Below are positions 48,975 to 62,809 of a stretch of DNA of 64,000 nucleotides, piece by piece. Made by a program: the position numbers and the translations under genes. The DNA is taken from contig NC_134026.1 of NCBI RefSeq assembly GCF_964204645.1, positions 11,000,450-11,064,449 on the forward strand, written 5' to 3'. The DNA comes from Tubulanus polymorphus (lineage: Eukaryota; Nemertea; Palaeonemertea; Tubulaniformes; Tubulanidae). The notes below the pieces were generated by a model. The model was not told where the DNA came from and made no database searches. It saw only the letters and a program-made list of their open reading frames with translations. Within the stretch, counting starts at the first letter, position 1; the number at the start of each line of letters is the position of its first letter.

Positions 48975-49671
48975 ACAGACAGCCAGATCGTATTATCATG
49001 GCTTGAGTCTAAAAAGAAATTAAGTGAATTCATTTAGGAATAGAGTGTATGAAATAAGATCTTTGGTTGAGAGTACCCGCTGGTATTGTAAGTCTGATGA
49101 AAATCCTGCTGATTTGCTCACTCGAGGTGTTGATTGTTCTAAACTACGTGACTATCGATTCTGGTTCCATGGTCCAGACTGGCTAATTAGCAATGTTAGG
49201 CCGGAATACCTTTCGATGGCCATTGATGATTCTGAAATCCATGTCATGTCCACTGATACTGATGCCGATGTTTTCGATGCACCGTTACCGTGTTTCCAAA
49301 GGTACGCGAACAATTGGCGAAGGTTCAGGGTAACAAAGGTTCTTGCTTGGCCATTGTCAATCAATTACAATTATATATAGGTAAAGATAATTTGATAAGA
49401 TGTAGAGGGAGATTGCAAAATGCCCCTATTATCGATTCTGCTGAGACTCCAATACTACTTCCAAGATATCATTACCTTACTCGTTTGATAGTGTACAGAG
49501 AGCATTGTTACAACTTTCATTCTGGAGTTAATTTTACTATCGCAAAACTCAGAGAGGTCTATTGGATTCCGCAGATTCGACGACTTGTAAAGAGCATACT
49601 TAGAAAATGTGTTGTATGTCGCAAATTATCATGTAAACCTTACGGGCTCCCATTTCCTCCACCCTTGCCTG

Positions 49672-50368
49672 AATGTAGGAAAAAATTGCCAAGGAAAAAA
49701 TGGCCAGAAAAAATGGCCTAAGAAAGAATGGCCAAGGTATTTGACTAGGAAAAAATGGCCATGGAATAAAAGGCCAAGGAAAATTTATGAGAACTACTGA
49801 CAATGTTGATAAACTTTAAGCTTTCAATTTAATGACATCATTTATTTTTCATCGGGCTAAAAACAATTAAAATCGGTATAATGAGTTCGGAATTTTGATG
49901 AACTTACATTTTATTTCATTACGTATAATGAATATATCAGGAACTATCATGCAAGTGGGCAATGGATAAACTTAATAGTGATAAACTTAAATTTAATAAA
50001 TTAACTAAATTAATATTTCAAACATCTAAGTAAGCTATTAGGGCAAAGACTGTCTTATCGTAGGTAAGTGCATTGAAATTGTGTGGTAATTTATATCGCA
50101 AACTGGTGTAGTGTAGTGATAACATCGAAGTGAGATATACTCATCAAAATTTACCAAGTAAACTAATCCAGGAATAGGTCTAATAATCTCAAAAAGTGAC
50201 AAGTCAAAACAGCAATGCATTTGATTTCTTCTATGTCAATGAAATGATGGTTAGTTTTCTTTGTAATCTTCCTTGGCCTTTTTTTCCGCGGCCATTTTTC
50301 CTAGGCAAATACCTTGGCCATTCTTTCCTTGGCCATTTTTTCCTTGGCCATTTTTTCCGTTCACCCCC
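49672..50368. mobile_element. MITE with long GGAAAAAATGGCC subterminal arrays
   Basis: The left end (about 49675-49790) has repeated GGAAAAAATGGCCAAGG-type units. The right end (about 50262-50365) has the inverse, CCTTGGCCATTTTTTCC. It interrupts the BEL integrase between the zinc-binding part and the DDE core. CACCCTTGCCT at the left flank and CACCCCCTTGCCT at the right flank suggest a target duplication containing CTTGCCT. The interior is AT-rich and non-coding. Confidence 0.85.
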
Positions 50369-50929
50369 TTGCCTATATCTCGCATCACAGAAGTACCATG
50401 CTTTCATTTCACAGGTGTGGATTATCTGGGGCCTTTGTTCGTAAGATCGAAAAGTGGAGATTATGTAAAAACTCACGTTTGTTTGTTTACATGCGCGGTG
50501 AGCCGTGCAGTTCATTTAGAGCTTGTGCCAGATCTTACTACAGAACAAGTCATATTAGCATTTAAGAGATTTGTGTCACGTAGGTCCGTACCTAGACAGC
50601 TCATTTCTGATAATGCATCTACTTTCACTTGTGCTAATGATATTCTGATTCGCATTTTTTCTGCAGTAGAGTTTTCGACATATTCATCCCAACAAGGGAT
50701 TATTTGGAAATTCATTCCAAAACGTGCGCCGTGGCACGGCGGATTTTATGAACGATTGGTAGCTTTGGTGAAATCATCGATTTATAGAAACTCTTGATAA
50801 AAAGTGCACAAATGGTATATGTAGTAGGTAACGTAATAATGTAGTTATAGTTTTTATTCCCTTTGATGAAGGCGGTGTTCATGACGTATATGTAGATTAC
50901 ATTGATCACTTAAGTAATGAAACGTATTT

Positions 50930-51655
50930 TCAATTTCATACGTATAGGAATTTCAGGTTGTTTTGTCTACTGTAGTTATTAGAAAAAAGTTATTTTTTTG
51001 CCAAGTTCAGATTCGAGGTCGAATCCAGTGACCGATACGTGATCAATTGATCACGGGTTATAATATCAGTAGGCCCTATACTGTCATATCTTATTACAAA
51101 GTACACAATGAATACATAGATTAGATTTTGACATCCCAATCACAACCAGGAATAATCGTTGACTGATTCCAATAGACAGTCTTGTAATGTAGTTTTGAAT
51201 CTTTCCCACTTTACATTCTATAATATAATGGTAAAAGCAAAAGGGCTGTCCTTATCTGAGTCAAACGTAGTGGCTACGCATAGATAAACCTTTTGACGAT
51301 AATGTCAAGTGCTCCACAATCAACCAATAGACACGACCAAACACGTTTCTTGGCTCTAATACTCTCGAATGAAAAATATTATCAATTCTAATTTAGATAC
51401 ACACCTTTCTAGCGTTTGACACTTTAACTTGCACGAACCATTTTCTTTCCCTTAATTGCACATCGTGAACCATTTTATATCAAGATATATGTATATAAAC
51501 ATTAATGTCGACGACAGTGATTCTCCAACGTCGAGCTCAGATGTATCCTTTTACCAAATTAATTGTCTATAATTCTTAATTGTCTATAATTTTTGAACAA
51601 ACTGATGAGTGTTGCAACTTTATACTGTATACTGTTATATGTGTTTACGTACATA
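50930..51655. other. No gene recognised
   Basis: AT-rich, no coding signal. No LTR similar to 45406-45581 is visible here. Confidence 0.4.
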
Positions 51656-52262
<607 letters not shown>

Positions 52263-52524
52263 ACTGTCAATTATGAAAATCTGAAGCATAAGCGGGTGGA
52301 TGGTGATTTAACATCGTCGAATCTAAAGAAAGGGCTCAAATCAATTAATGCATGAAAATTGTTACTGTGATCGGAATTTCATATGTTGATTTATGATATG
52401 AAGTGTCTCAATAACCCATAAGGGAATAATTATGCGAATTTCCTTTGAGTTTTTAATTGCTTTAGTGGCCTTGCACAACCAACTAAAACTGGTATATACC
52501 TGCTCGTTCTTTACGCTCAAGCGA

Positions 52525-52585
52525 CATACATACATTCACACATACGTACATACATACATACATACATACGTACGTACGTACGGCC
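52525..52585. repeat. ACAT/ACGT tetranucleotide microsatellite
   Basis: CATA-type units followed by CGTA units (ACATACATACATACGTACGT). Confidence 0.9.
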
Positions 52586-53661
52586 CGCATAAGTTTCAAG
52601 TGTCACGGGCTTAACGTCTTTGAAATTCGTACATCTACCGTGTTCAGCGTTGATTCCAGATTCCATGGGATGCATTCAACCTGGTGACTGTTGACCTGGT
52701 GACTGATGCATATCGCCAGTTCATCCGGTTTGAAGAAAAATCACTCGGCCAACTCGTAACAGATGGCCCCTACACCTGCAGATGATTTTTTGCTTCGTTC
52801 GTCCCATGTATTGAATATATGCATTGAACAATTAATCGCTATTCAAAAAAGGAAATAATGAACATACATTAATCTTTCAACTGTCTATTTTTACAGTCCT
52901 AAAATAAACTGTATATACAAAATAGAATCGATTTGTGCATGTGGAGCATGAGATTTTTCATCTTCCTCGCACGAGATCAAATTTGCATGTAAGTCAGCTC
53001 GCGGTTTTCGGACCATTGGGACCGATACATTCCTTAACGAATCTGGACATCATATCGAGAGTCCTCTCACGATCATTCTTACAAAGATGAAAACGGTGTA
53101 CATCGCGCGCAAACCTTGAAGCGGGTGATAGCTTATGATTTAAAAAAAGATAAAATGAAGATACGCAGTTTGTTATCTTTTTCAGACTTATCAAGAAGAG
53201 CGATTTTCGTAATTTTTTAAACAAAAATTAATAGGCATGGAATGAAAATACACCGACCTAAAAAACTTATATAACATTTTCCATAAATAAGTACATGTAT
53301 TCAAAGGTATTCGAAGGTATCCTAGGAATACCATTGTTACATTAAATACGTGAGATCAAACAAGAAGTATTACTAGGTTTATTAACAATTCCGTAACGCA
53401 AACCACAACTAAAAAGCATTTTAGAGTTTCTTATACAGAGTAGAGGAATGTCCAAGAACATGAGATTATGTTGCAACTGCAGTGAAGCCCGTTTAAGTCG
53501 GATCTTTTCAGAACAGTGATTCAAGATAAAAATCCGACTCGGGTCGGGCTTATCTCTACTAGAGATCTGAGCAAGCGTAACTACTTGAGACAATATTCGT
53601 TGCTAGACAATATTGTCTCAAATTGAAGCCCTTCATATAACTAATACTGATTTTCATCTTT
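52586..53661. other. Downstream of OAT; no gene recognised
   Basis: TTTATT at 53378-53383 is an AATAAA on the minus strand about 280 bases past the OAT stop, a candidate poly(A) signal. AGTGAAGCCCGTTTAAGTCG near 53481 resembles one end of a mariner-type MITE; an inverse end is not obvious. Confidence 0.4.
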
Positions 53662-56600
53662 TTACAAAGATGTAATTGTCTTATGTATGATATTTGTGCA
53701 TTCTCCAAGTTCACTCTCTTTGATAACGCAAGGCGGCGTAAATCTGATGATCGTGTCGTGCGTTGGTTTTGCCAGTAGTCCGTTGTCTCTTAGTTTCAGG
53801 CACACGTCCCAGGCATTATGCTCTGCAAAATGAATGTTAAAATGATATTATTAATTCAGCATGCTGGTAAATGTTACAATGGCATCGCATTTAAAACATA
53901 AAAACATTCAGAATAACTTTTCATCTGAACGTTTGCAAGTACATGAACTAGGGATGAACCTGCATTTTAATTGAATATCGATGTATACAGTCATGTACCA
54001 GCTGTAGACAGAGGTGACCACCTAGTACACGTCGGTTGTAGCGCAGCGCTAATAATAGAGGATCATAATAAACTGTACGAATAGGAGTTATAGAGCCCGG
54101 GAATCTCGGCCTGAATAGTACAACGGTGTGGATGACAATTTTTTAGTATTGACTTTAGCAGGGATCCAGGGACACTTTGTCCACTTATGAAGTGGTTTGA
54201 AATGCTCAACAAAACCTTTAAATCCAACGTCCCCGGAACATGTCACCACAACCAGAACATGCCATGAGCTACAACTTATAATTTGATTGTTGTAACAAAA
54301 TATGCAAAGGTACAAATAGAGAAATTGTATATAATCTAATATTCAATTCCTCTGGTGGCGAGAAGGAGATGAATCCTTTGACAGTGCCATAAAACATCAA
54401 GACTATGAAATAAAAAATTTTTCCATCGGGACTGATGATGATGATACTATGATGGCCACCGATTGCATGACAATGGACTGATCGAAATACCCGCCTGATA
54501 TTTAATGTTAAAGATCCCTTCCCAAATTATACCCATTACATATTTCAACCATTAGGAAGCTACAGATCTCACCTAAAATTGCGTTCTTGGACACAAAAGG
54601 GTTACTGGGCGGTCATCGTGTGTCCGACCGACGTGATTCTAATGCTTGTGCTGATAGAGCTTGGGAGATACAAATATATACGTATGAAAGGTGAAGATAA
54701 TTTACTGAAAAGTCTTCAAATTTTCCCTTGAAAACTTAGAAAATACATAAAGTAAATAACGATGGCCACCAGTGAACATCTTGGTGCTAGCCTGGCAAGT
54801 TTTTGGGCTGCACATGTGTCTGGGGGAGATATATGTGTAAACTAAATATCGTGACAATCCATTCAATCGCCTTCGTACACCTAAATTCCGTCTACGGACG
54901 GACGAAGAACGAAAGGTGAACGCAATAGTCTAGCTGCTGGAACTTGTCCCAAGTGGGCTAAAATGATACATACAAATTGCTCAAATATTGAATTAATGAA
55001 TAATATGATACAGATTACAGTGGATACTCGTTAATTCAGAGGCCTATTACGAAACTCGCGGTATGGGGATGATTGTTGTGTTCATGCGAAATGTAGTTAC
55101 AAAACAGCGTAAAACGACCGCATTGATACGAAAAAAATTCGTGAAAACGATAAAGATTTTCGGTCCGTATGTCTCATTTCCCTAGTAAATCAATGCTGTT
55201 AAGATACGCCGATCGAGTGGATCACCTGTATCATACATAATACATGAGGTGTATATAATAATGAAATTGACATCGTGCCGAGAGTTTAATCAATCAACAA
55301 ATAAATAAATTTAAAAAGAGATATTCTATATTTTGTTTTATCACTTTATATGTATCATTCATCATCGCGATACGGGTCTACAACAAAAGGATAAAAACGA
55401 TCTCTCCTCGTTTAACAGTGAACATGCCGGCGTTTTAGGAAATTTACGTTGGATCGCCTGTGACGAATTGAAACGAATAATTTTCTATTAGCTCAGGTAC
55501 TCGTATCAAACGAGGTTTCCCTGTATCTTACACTCACAATTATGCTTGTTATTTTAAAACATCAGTATTGTGACAACCAGTTATATAGACTAGTATCATC
55601 TTTAACCTGGGGGTTAACTTATTGAAATTGAACTAAAGTTAAAACTCAGAGTTAAGTCTAACTCACAACTGTGGAACTGGCTTTGAGGTAAGTCGGGATA
55701 ACTGAATCGTCCTTACTGTATTGTACTCTGATAAATGTTTGTAAACAGAATGACCGATAAAGTTTTAATTGATTTGGCTATTCTTGGAGCCATCCAATTC
55801 TTGCTCCACCGAGTGAAATGTAAATTGCGTCTCTGCCGGTCACATCGGATCAATATCTGCTGATCCTACGTATGATTCGAAGTCCTCGAATTGGATATTT
55901 CATTTGAGTTTGTTGGACACAATGTAAAAAGGCAAGTAAATTTTACCAGTAGGTGGTTTATATCGTCACTTCTACTGTCGACATTGGTTCCGTATTTAAA
56001 CAGTTTATGAAAATCGGAAGATGTATAATAGTAATGTATAATCACAAGAATTAAAATATATGATTTCTTGCCGAATGGACAGAACACCCTAATAATAATT
56101 TGGGGAATATCAATCAGGTTACCTGCGAAGTGACAGAAAACATAAATTATCAATGGAATAACAATGGGTATTTCTGCAGTTAGCAGAAAACACGAATAAT
56201 AATGATCCAGAAAATAACAATAAGGGTTTTCTGCTACTATCGCAGAAAACCCTCAATATCTTTATTATCAATATAAACTCTACCTTCAGCGATTTCGATA
56301 GCGCACATAAGACCACGACCGCGTACAACTTTCACAACGTCCGTTGGTAATCTTTTAAGATCAGCCATCAATAAATCACCCATCTTGGCAGCATTCTCCG
56401 ATAGTTTCTCTTCCTCAATTACCTTGGAAAGTGAAAATTAACTCATAGACAAAAGACTTGTGACCATATACAAACATATTGCATACTCCACACATTCCAT
56501 TACACAGCATGCTTACCTCCAATGCAGCGATACCAACTTTACAAGCCATAGGGTTCCCACCATAGGTCGATCCATGTTCACCTGGCTTGATGGTTAACAT

Positions 56601-58762
56601 CACTTCGTCATCTGCTAGAATTGCAGCCACCTATGACAAAAACTAAAATAAGATACAATTGAACAAACCTAGAAAGACCAATGACGCAAAGGGCCTCCTT
56701 TATGTACATTGCACTTTCCTCGTGTTATTTCAATTCAAAAGAAACTTACCGGGTAAACTCCACCTGATAGAGCTTTGCCGAGAATAAGTATGTCAGGTTT
56801 GGTTGCATCATGGTCAACACATAAAAGTCTAAAACAGTGACGATGATAATTTACATAATCTAGGACTTAACATAATGTTTTCTCGACTACCGAAGAAACA
56901 ACTTCTATATACATGTAATTGACAGAAATTAGATATTACTTGAAATCTCATGCATACTTTCCAGTTCTAGCTAAGCCAGTCTGTACCTCATCAGCAATAA
57001 GTAATACATTGTGCTTTTTACATATAGCCTTTGCCTTGCTGATATAACCCTCTTGGGGCACCACTACCCCAGCTTCTCCCTGAATTGGCTCGACCATGAA
57101 AGCACACACGTCTGGATTTGAAACCGCTTTCTACAAAATAACTTTCTGAATGTAGTTTATTCAAATAGAGGTCCACGTACGCCATGCCCATTTGGGAAGC
57201 AGCTTGAAATGTTAACATTCTGACAATTTCCGTTTCAAACACCCCCTAGCATCACATATCCCGACAACAATGAATTTGAAATTCGCCACAATCACAGTAC
57301 ATATCATAAATGAACTACAACTTAATTTAATATGCTTCCAAAATATGCATAGGTTCCAATATAATGGAATACTATGTAAATTCACCATTCAACGCCCCCT
57401 GGTGAACGTATGCAAAAACCAGTGACCAAATCACTACTCAGAACATATCACAATCTACAATTTGCTATGGATCATGATTACAAAATTTGCATGGTACCAG
57501 TATAGATTAAGATATTTAGGGTTTTGCAGCTATATTTGATATATCATAATGTTTATAATTTTTAACTTCCCCTGGTGGTGAGACCACTATACTGGGTAAT
57601 CAAAATTTCATGTGAGGAGATGTCCATGACATATATGTCCATGATTGAATATATAAAATCAAGCACATTGCGATCATGTGAAAGATTAATGGGCGCTGGG
57701 TGTCGTCGGCCCAGCGAACCGACAAACAATCGGAAAATTAGTGTGCGAACAGCTTGAATGACAAATATATGAATTCTTAGCTAACCTCGAGTGCGTCTAA
57801 ATCATCGTATGGTATGATATCAAAATTTGGCATGTATGGACCAAAGCCAGCATAGCTACTCGGATCGGTTGACGAAGATATAGCAGCTAATGTGCGGCCC
57901 CAAAAATTTCCATCAGCGAAAACAATTCTGGCTTTATTTTCGGGAATCTTTTTAACGGTATAGCCCCATTTCCTAGCTAGTTTGCAAGCAGTTTCTCCAC
58001 CTTCAACTCCTGAAAATAAATGAGACAATCACCGATCTATTTACATTCTATGTAACGCATCAGATGTGCTATATTACGTACGTATTTAGGCCTACAAACA
58101 TTTGCAAAAATACACTTTTTTAGACTTTCACCTGTGTTCATTGGTAAAACTTTATCAAAACCTAAGAGCTTGGTGATGAATTCTTCATATTCTCCCAATG
58201 ATGTATTATAAAATGCTCTTGATGAAAGAGTTAGAATGTCAGCTTGGTTCTTCAAAGCGGCAACAATCTTCGGATGACAGTGGCCTTGGTTTACTGCGCC
58301 ATAGGCACTAAGGAAATCGAAAAAATGATTTCCCTCGACATCCCATAAATGGACACCTGTAAAAATACATAGTAACGAAGTCCATTGACGAGATATATGA
58401 AAGACTCGATTCGACAAATATGGACTCCGCTTATGCGCTTCCAATCAATCCGCCGTTAAATCTGGATTCAAGTGAATTTATTTTGACATTATACTGGCAT
58501 TCAGGATTTGCCAATCAAACGCACGTAATCGTCTATTCTTATCGAATTAGAATGAAATAAATCGAATTGAAATGAAATAAATCGAACCTTGACCCTTGGC
58601 GAGTGCAACCGGTATTGGATGGTAGTTATGCGCTCCGTACTTGTCTTCGCGGGTGAACACAGTATGGGAAGCTGTGCCGATACGCGGTGAAGCTTCAGTG
58701 GCTTTGCTGCGCGCTAGGTTTCGCGATAAGGTATGGACGACACGATTTAACTTAAAAAACAT
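53662..58762 (-). CDS. OAT: Ornithine aminotransferase, mitochondrial
   Basis: PLP enzyme of the mitochondrial matrix that converts ornithine and 2-oxoglutarate to glutamate semialdehyde and glutamate. Coding exons in transcript order: 58762-58588, 58356-58132, 58009-57786, 57130-56958, 56828-56750, 56630-56517, 56422-56284, 53822-53662. All junctions are GT-AG with matching phases. 429 residues (human 439). The start [20 protein letters not shown] is a basic presequence. Visible motifs: [117 protein letters not shown] with Schiff-base K284, and [12 protein letters not shown] good donor at 59578 (AAAG|GTAGGT) and acceptor at 58774 suggest a 5' noncoding exon near 59.58-59.66 kb. Intron 7 (2.5 kb) contains a family A copy. 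Intact. Confidence 0.96.
54154..54963 (-). repeat. Family A copy in OAT intron 7
   Basis: Read on the minus strand it begins TTTTAGCCCACTTGGGACAA at about 54963, continues through GTGAACG-like and GTCCGTCCGTAGACGGAATT-type sequence, the GATGGCC blocks, and a gap. It ends near 54154 with TTGAGCATTTCAAACCACTT and the distal TGTCCCTGGATCCCTG. Tandem units are missing. Sense with respect to OAT. Confidence 0.7.
55016..55517. mobile_element. Possible Tc1/mariner-type MITE
   Basis: TACAGTGGATACTCGTTAAT at 55018 and ACGAGGTTTCCCTGTA at about 55512 are partly inverse and both flank on TA. The match is imperfect. Located in OAT intron 7. Confidence 0.4.
57250..57590 (-). repeat. Family A internal units in OAT intron 3
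   Basis: Minus-strand units with TATGCATATTTTGGAAGC-like and TTCACCAGGGGGCGTTGAAT (57405-57388) followed by TGGTGAATTTACATAGTATT. About two units, no terminal parts. Confidence 0.65.
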
Positions 58763-59020
58763 TTTGTAAATATCTGAAAGGAATTTTTAACAGTTAAAAA
58801 TTATTCTGTACAATTAAGATCTTATTTTCGGGAATTTCTTTTGCACGTGTGCGATTCGTTTTTTGTTGTATTACTACTGTCCTGCCGGGGTAGGAAGTGA
58901 ACTTAGGTCTTCCAAATACAGATTTAAGATAATTTAACAACTAAAGGTGTCGAATTTGTTTGTGTTAAGTCTTCCCCTGTGTTTCATACGATAATTTTAC
59001 TATCGACAATAATTAGGATC

Positions 59021-59310
59021 GGACCCGTGCCGAGCTTTTTTTGAGGGACAGTTCTATTTCAAGAAAGAGGCTCTTTGTCACCGTTAAAAGGGGCAATTTC
59101 TTATTGGAAAAGGGCAGAACTTAAGTATGAAGCGCCCGGGCACCGGTATCTGAAGAAAGAATTTGAGATGAATTAATTTCCCCAAAAAACATACAAATTG
59201 TCTCAAAATTTCGAAAAATCTTGACCCATAAATCTTTTGGCACTGACTTTTTGAAGAGCACTTTTAGGGAGTCTGTCCGCTAACCAGCCCCCCCCTCGGC
59301 CCGGACCCGA
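59021..59310. mobile_element. MITE family B, copy 2
   Basis: GGACCCGTGCCGAGC at the left, CTCGGCCCGGACCC at the right, with the same GGGCA-rich interior as 30542-30841. It lies in the inferred OAT 5' intron. Confidence 0.75.
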
Positions 59311-59578
59311 GGTCGGAATGTGCGCCTTTTACCAATAATTCTACAGCTGACGTAGTGAATCATAGACAACGTGGCGTGTATGACGGTGCTGCCACTGCAA
59401 GATCAATAGTAAAATCCATACTGTTGTCATATTCACAGTTAGATTATGAAATATCTATGAAACCGTATGCTTGTTTATGAACAACAACTGTATAATCCAT
59501 GATTTGTTTTATACTTGTAGAGTGTACATCATGTATTTAAGTGGAACGCAATGATTTAAAAAAATGATTGGACCTACC

Positions 59579-60498
<920 letters not shown>

Positions 60499-62809
60499 AT
60501 GGTAAGCAAGTCATTTATTTGTATGCAATCATTGGAAAATACACGACTGATCGCATTCGTTAAAAATAATTGATACTTTTATAATTGATAAAGTTTGATT
60601 TTTTCAGAGGTTTTTTTACTGTCTACTGGTTTGGATTGGCGTTACATGTTACGTTAGTTGTATGTCCATTGCTTTAAATATACGTGATTTTGAATGCAGT
60701 TGCTGGTCTCTTACAACGATTAATTATGTCATCGTTATTTGTAGATGCTTGCAAAGAGTACCAACCTGACGGCAGCTGTGTCGACTTAGAAAATGAATAT
60801 GACGGTGACAAAAATGAAGACGAGAAGAAAAAGTATATCGAAAGCCCATCGAAGAAAGGTAAGTAGGCCTACGTATAATGAATTTTGTGAAATTGTAAGC
60901 GATAATTTTTTAGATTATCGTGTTTGCTGATATGCGTATCTTTTTAGGTGAAACAACACCGCATTGGACCTACCACGGCGAACATGGTCAGTTGTACACG
61001 ACAATAAAGTACACGAAATTTAGCATATCGTTTTTTTCCATTCCAAATGTTTGCTATTTCTGAATAGGTCCCGCTTCGTGGCACAAAATAAATCCAGCAT
61101 GCGACGCTCACTGGAATCAGAGACAGTCACCTATTGACTTCGTAAAGAGAAGAACCATCATTGATAGTGACTTGGGGAAACTTCAACTAGTTAACTTCGA
61201 TCTCGTTCCTGAGGGATTGTTTGAAATAAGGAATGATGGGCATTCAGGTACTTAATGGCCATATTAGGGACCAAATACATTGACCCAAGGGTTTTTACGT
61301 GTATATTTTGGAAATGTATATGCATATATCTAATTTCCCGGCTCTCCATAGCGATCACATTGATGGCCTGGGCTAGACCGAGTGATCTAACGAAATCTCC
61401 AGCAGCATACACGCACACCGTACTGCTTTTTATTATTCACTATCTAGATCATGCACTTTAGCGACATAGACTCATTAACTCAAAATACTAAAATTGGAAA
61501 ATAAATTACTGACACGCATGCATGATCCCGTCTTTTACAGTACGTATATCTCTCGCGCATTATAACTCAGTGAAACCTTTTATTCGTGTTCCTATTTATT
61601 TCCAATGGCGACTCAGACAGATGGTGTCCGTGACGAATTGGCCAATGTTAGATTTATTTTATTTACTTCTTCTTAAGTCGTTGTGACATTGACACCGGAT
61701 TGGTTTCACACCAAGGCAGTTCATTTACCACCTGGGACATTTAGCGCCGCGCAGTTTCACTTTCATTGGGGAAGTCAAAAACATCTTGGATCAGAACATC
61801 TTATTCAAGGAAAACAGTACCACGCCGAAGTATCAAAATTGTCTCAAAAATTGTATTGTTAGAGTAATCGATATAAACTGATTCGAATGAACATGTTTTT
61901 GTGGTTTCTTTCAGATGCATATCGTTCACTTCAATCTAAAATACGGGACCTTGGCCGAGGCCGCTAAATACCCTGATGGTCTTCTTGTTTTGGGAGTCTG
62001 GCTTGAGGTATGTCGTAATTTGCGTGAGTGGGTCTTCCAAGAGAATTATCGGTGCGGCTCATTTGAAATCGAATTGCTAATCAGAAAGATTAACGCATAT
62101 TAATTCGAGTCAGCGTATGTCTTCTGGATTGACAGAAGAGATACATCGTTGAAAATACCACAAAGCACCACAGTTATGTAATTCGTCATATATATTTTTT
62201 AATTTGTTTTTGCATATTTCAATTTCATAGACAACTGACACGGTACCTGCGAATCAGGCGTATAACCTGGTTTTGGATCACTTTTCAAAAGTTCAGTATG
62301 AAGGTTGGTAGGACTTCAGATTGATTTCCCTCAGTCAAGAGTAAAATGCATTAATTTTTAAAATGCAAAATTCTTATATAGACCATAAAAGTGGCATGCC
62401 CGGATTCGCGATCGGAAAATTACTGCCAACAAACGTCGACAGATATTTCAAATACGAAGGTGGTTTAACTACCCCTGGCTGTCTGGGTAGCGTAACGTGG
62501 ATCGTTTTCAGGGAACCAGTCCAACTGTCTAAGGGTCAGGTAACGTTGATTTCGTGTAGACATACCAAAAATAAACGACTGAAACATTTCTTTTTCAAAA
62601 GTAATGACTGAAAACTGCTCATAAATGCACGTTTGATTGATTCTATTTCACAGATGAATATGTTCTACTCATTGAAGGCTAGTCATGACAATGAACCGAT
62701 TGAATATTTACTAAACAACTTCCGTCCAGTACAAGATCTCGGATCACGCGTCATATTCGACACACAGGCAGACGACGACCGAGTCGCTAAAATTCCAAAT
62801 ATTCAGTAA
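60499..62809 (+). CDS. Secreted alpha-carbonic anhydrase
   Basis: Zinc enzyme for CO2 hydration. Coding exons: 60499-60501, 60608-60659, 60745-60858, 60948-60986, 61068-61247, 61678-61829, 61915-62007, 62231-62303, 62382-62539, 62654-62809. All junctions GT-AG, phases consistent; 339 residues. The N-terminus MRFFYCLLVWIGVTCYVS is a signal peptide. An acid/lysine-rich linker (about residues 37-55) precedes the domain (WTYHGEHGPASW). Zinc ligands are H157 and H159 (QFHFHWGS) and H182 (MHIVHF); proton shuttle H128 (RNDGHS), E169 (GSEH), T265 (LTTPG). C81 (NPACD) and C269 (TTPGC) fit the disulphide of extracellular forms. No C-terminal hydrophobic anchor, so probably secreted and soluble. The first coding exon is only ATG; this and exon 2 are inferred from splice sites and signal-peptide logic. 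Shell or skeleton mineralisation is possible but not shown. Confidence 0.93.

Noticed and set aside
52994-53224. Minus-strand frame with coding-like composition downstream of OAT
   Set aside because: No recognisable domain, no splice sites joining it to OAT, and the OAT C-terminus is already complete at 53662.
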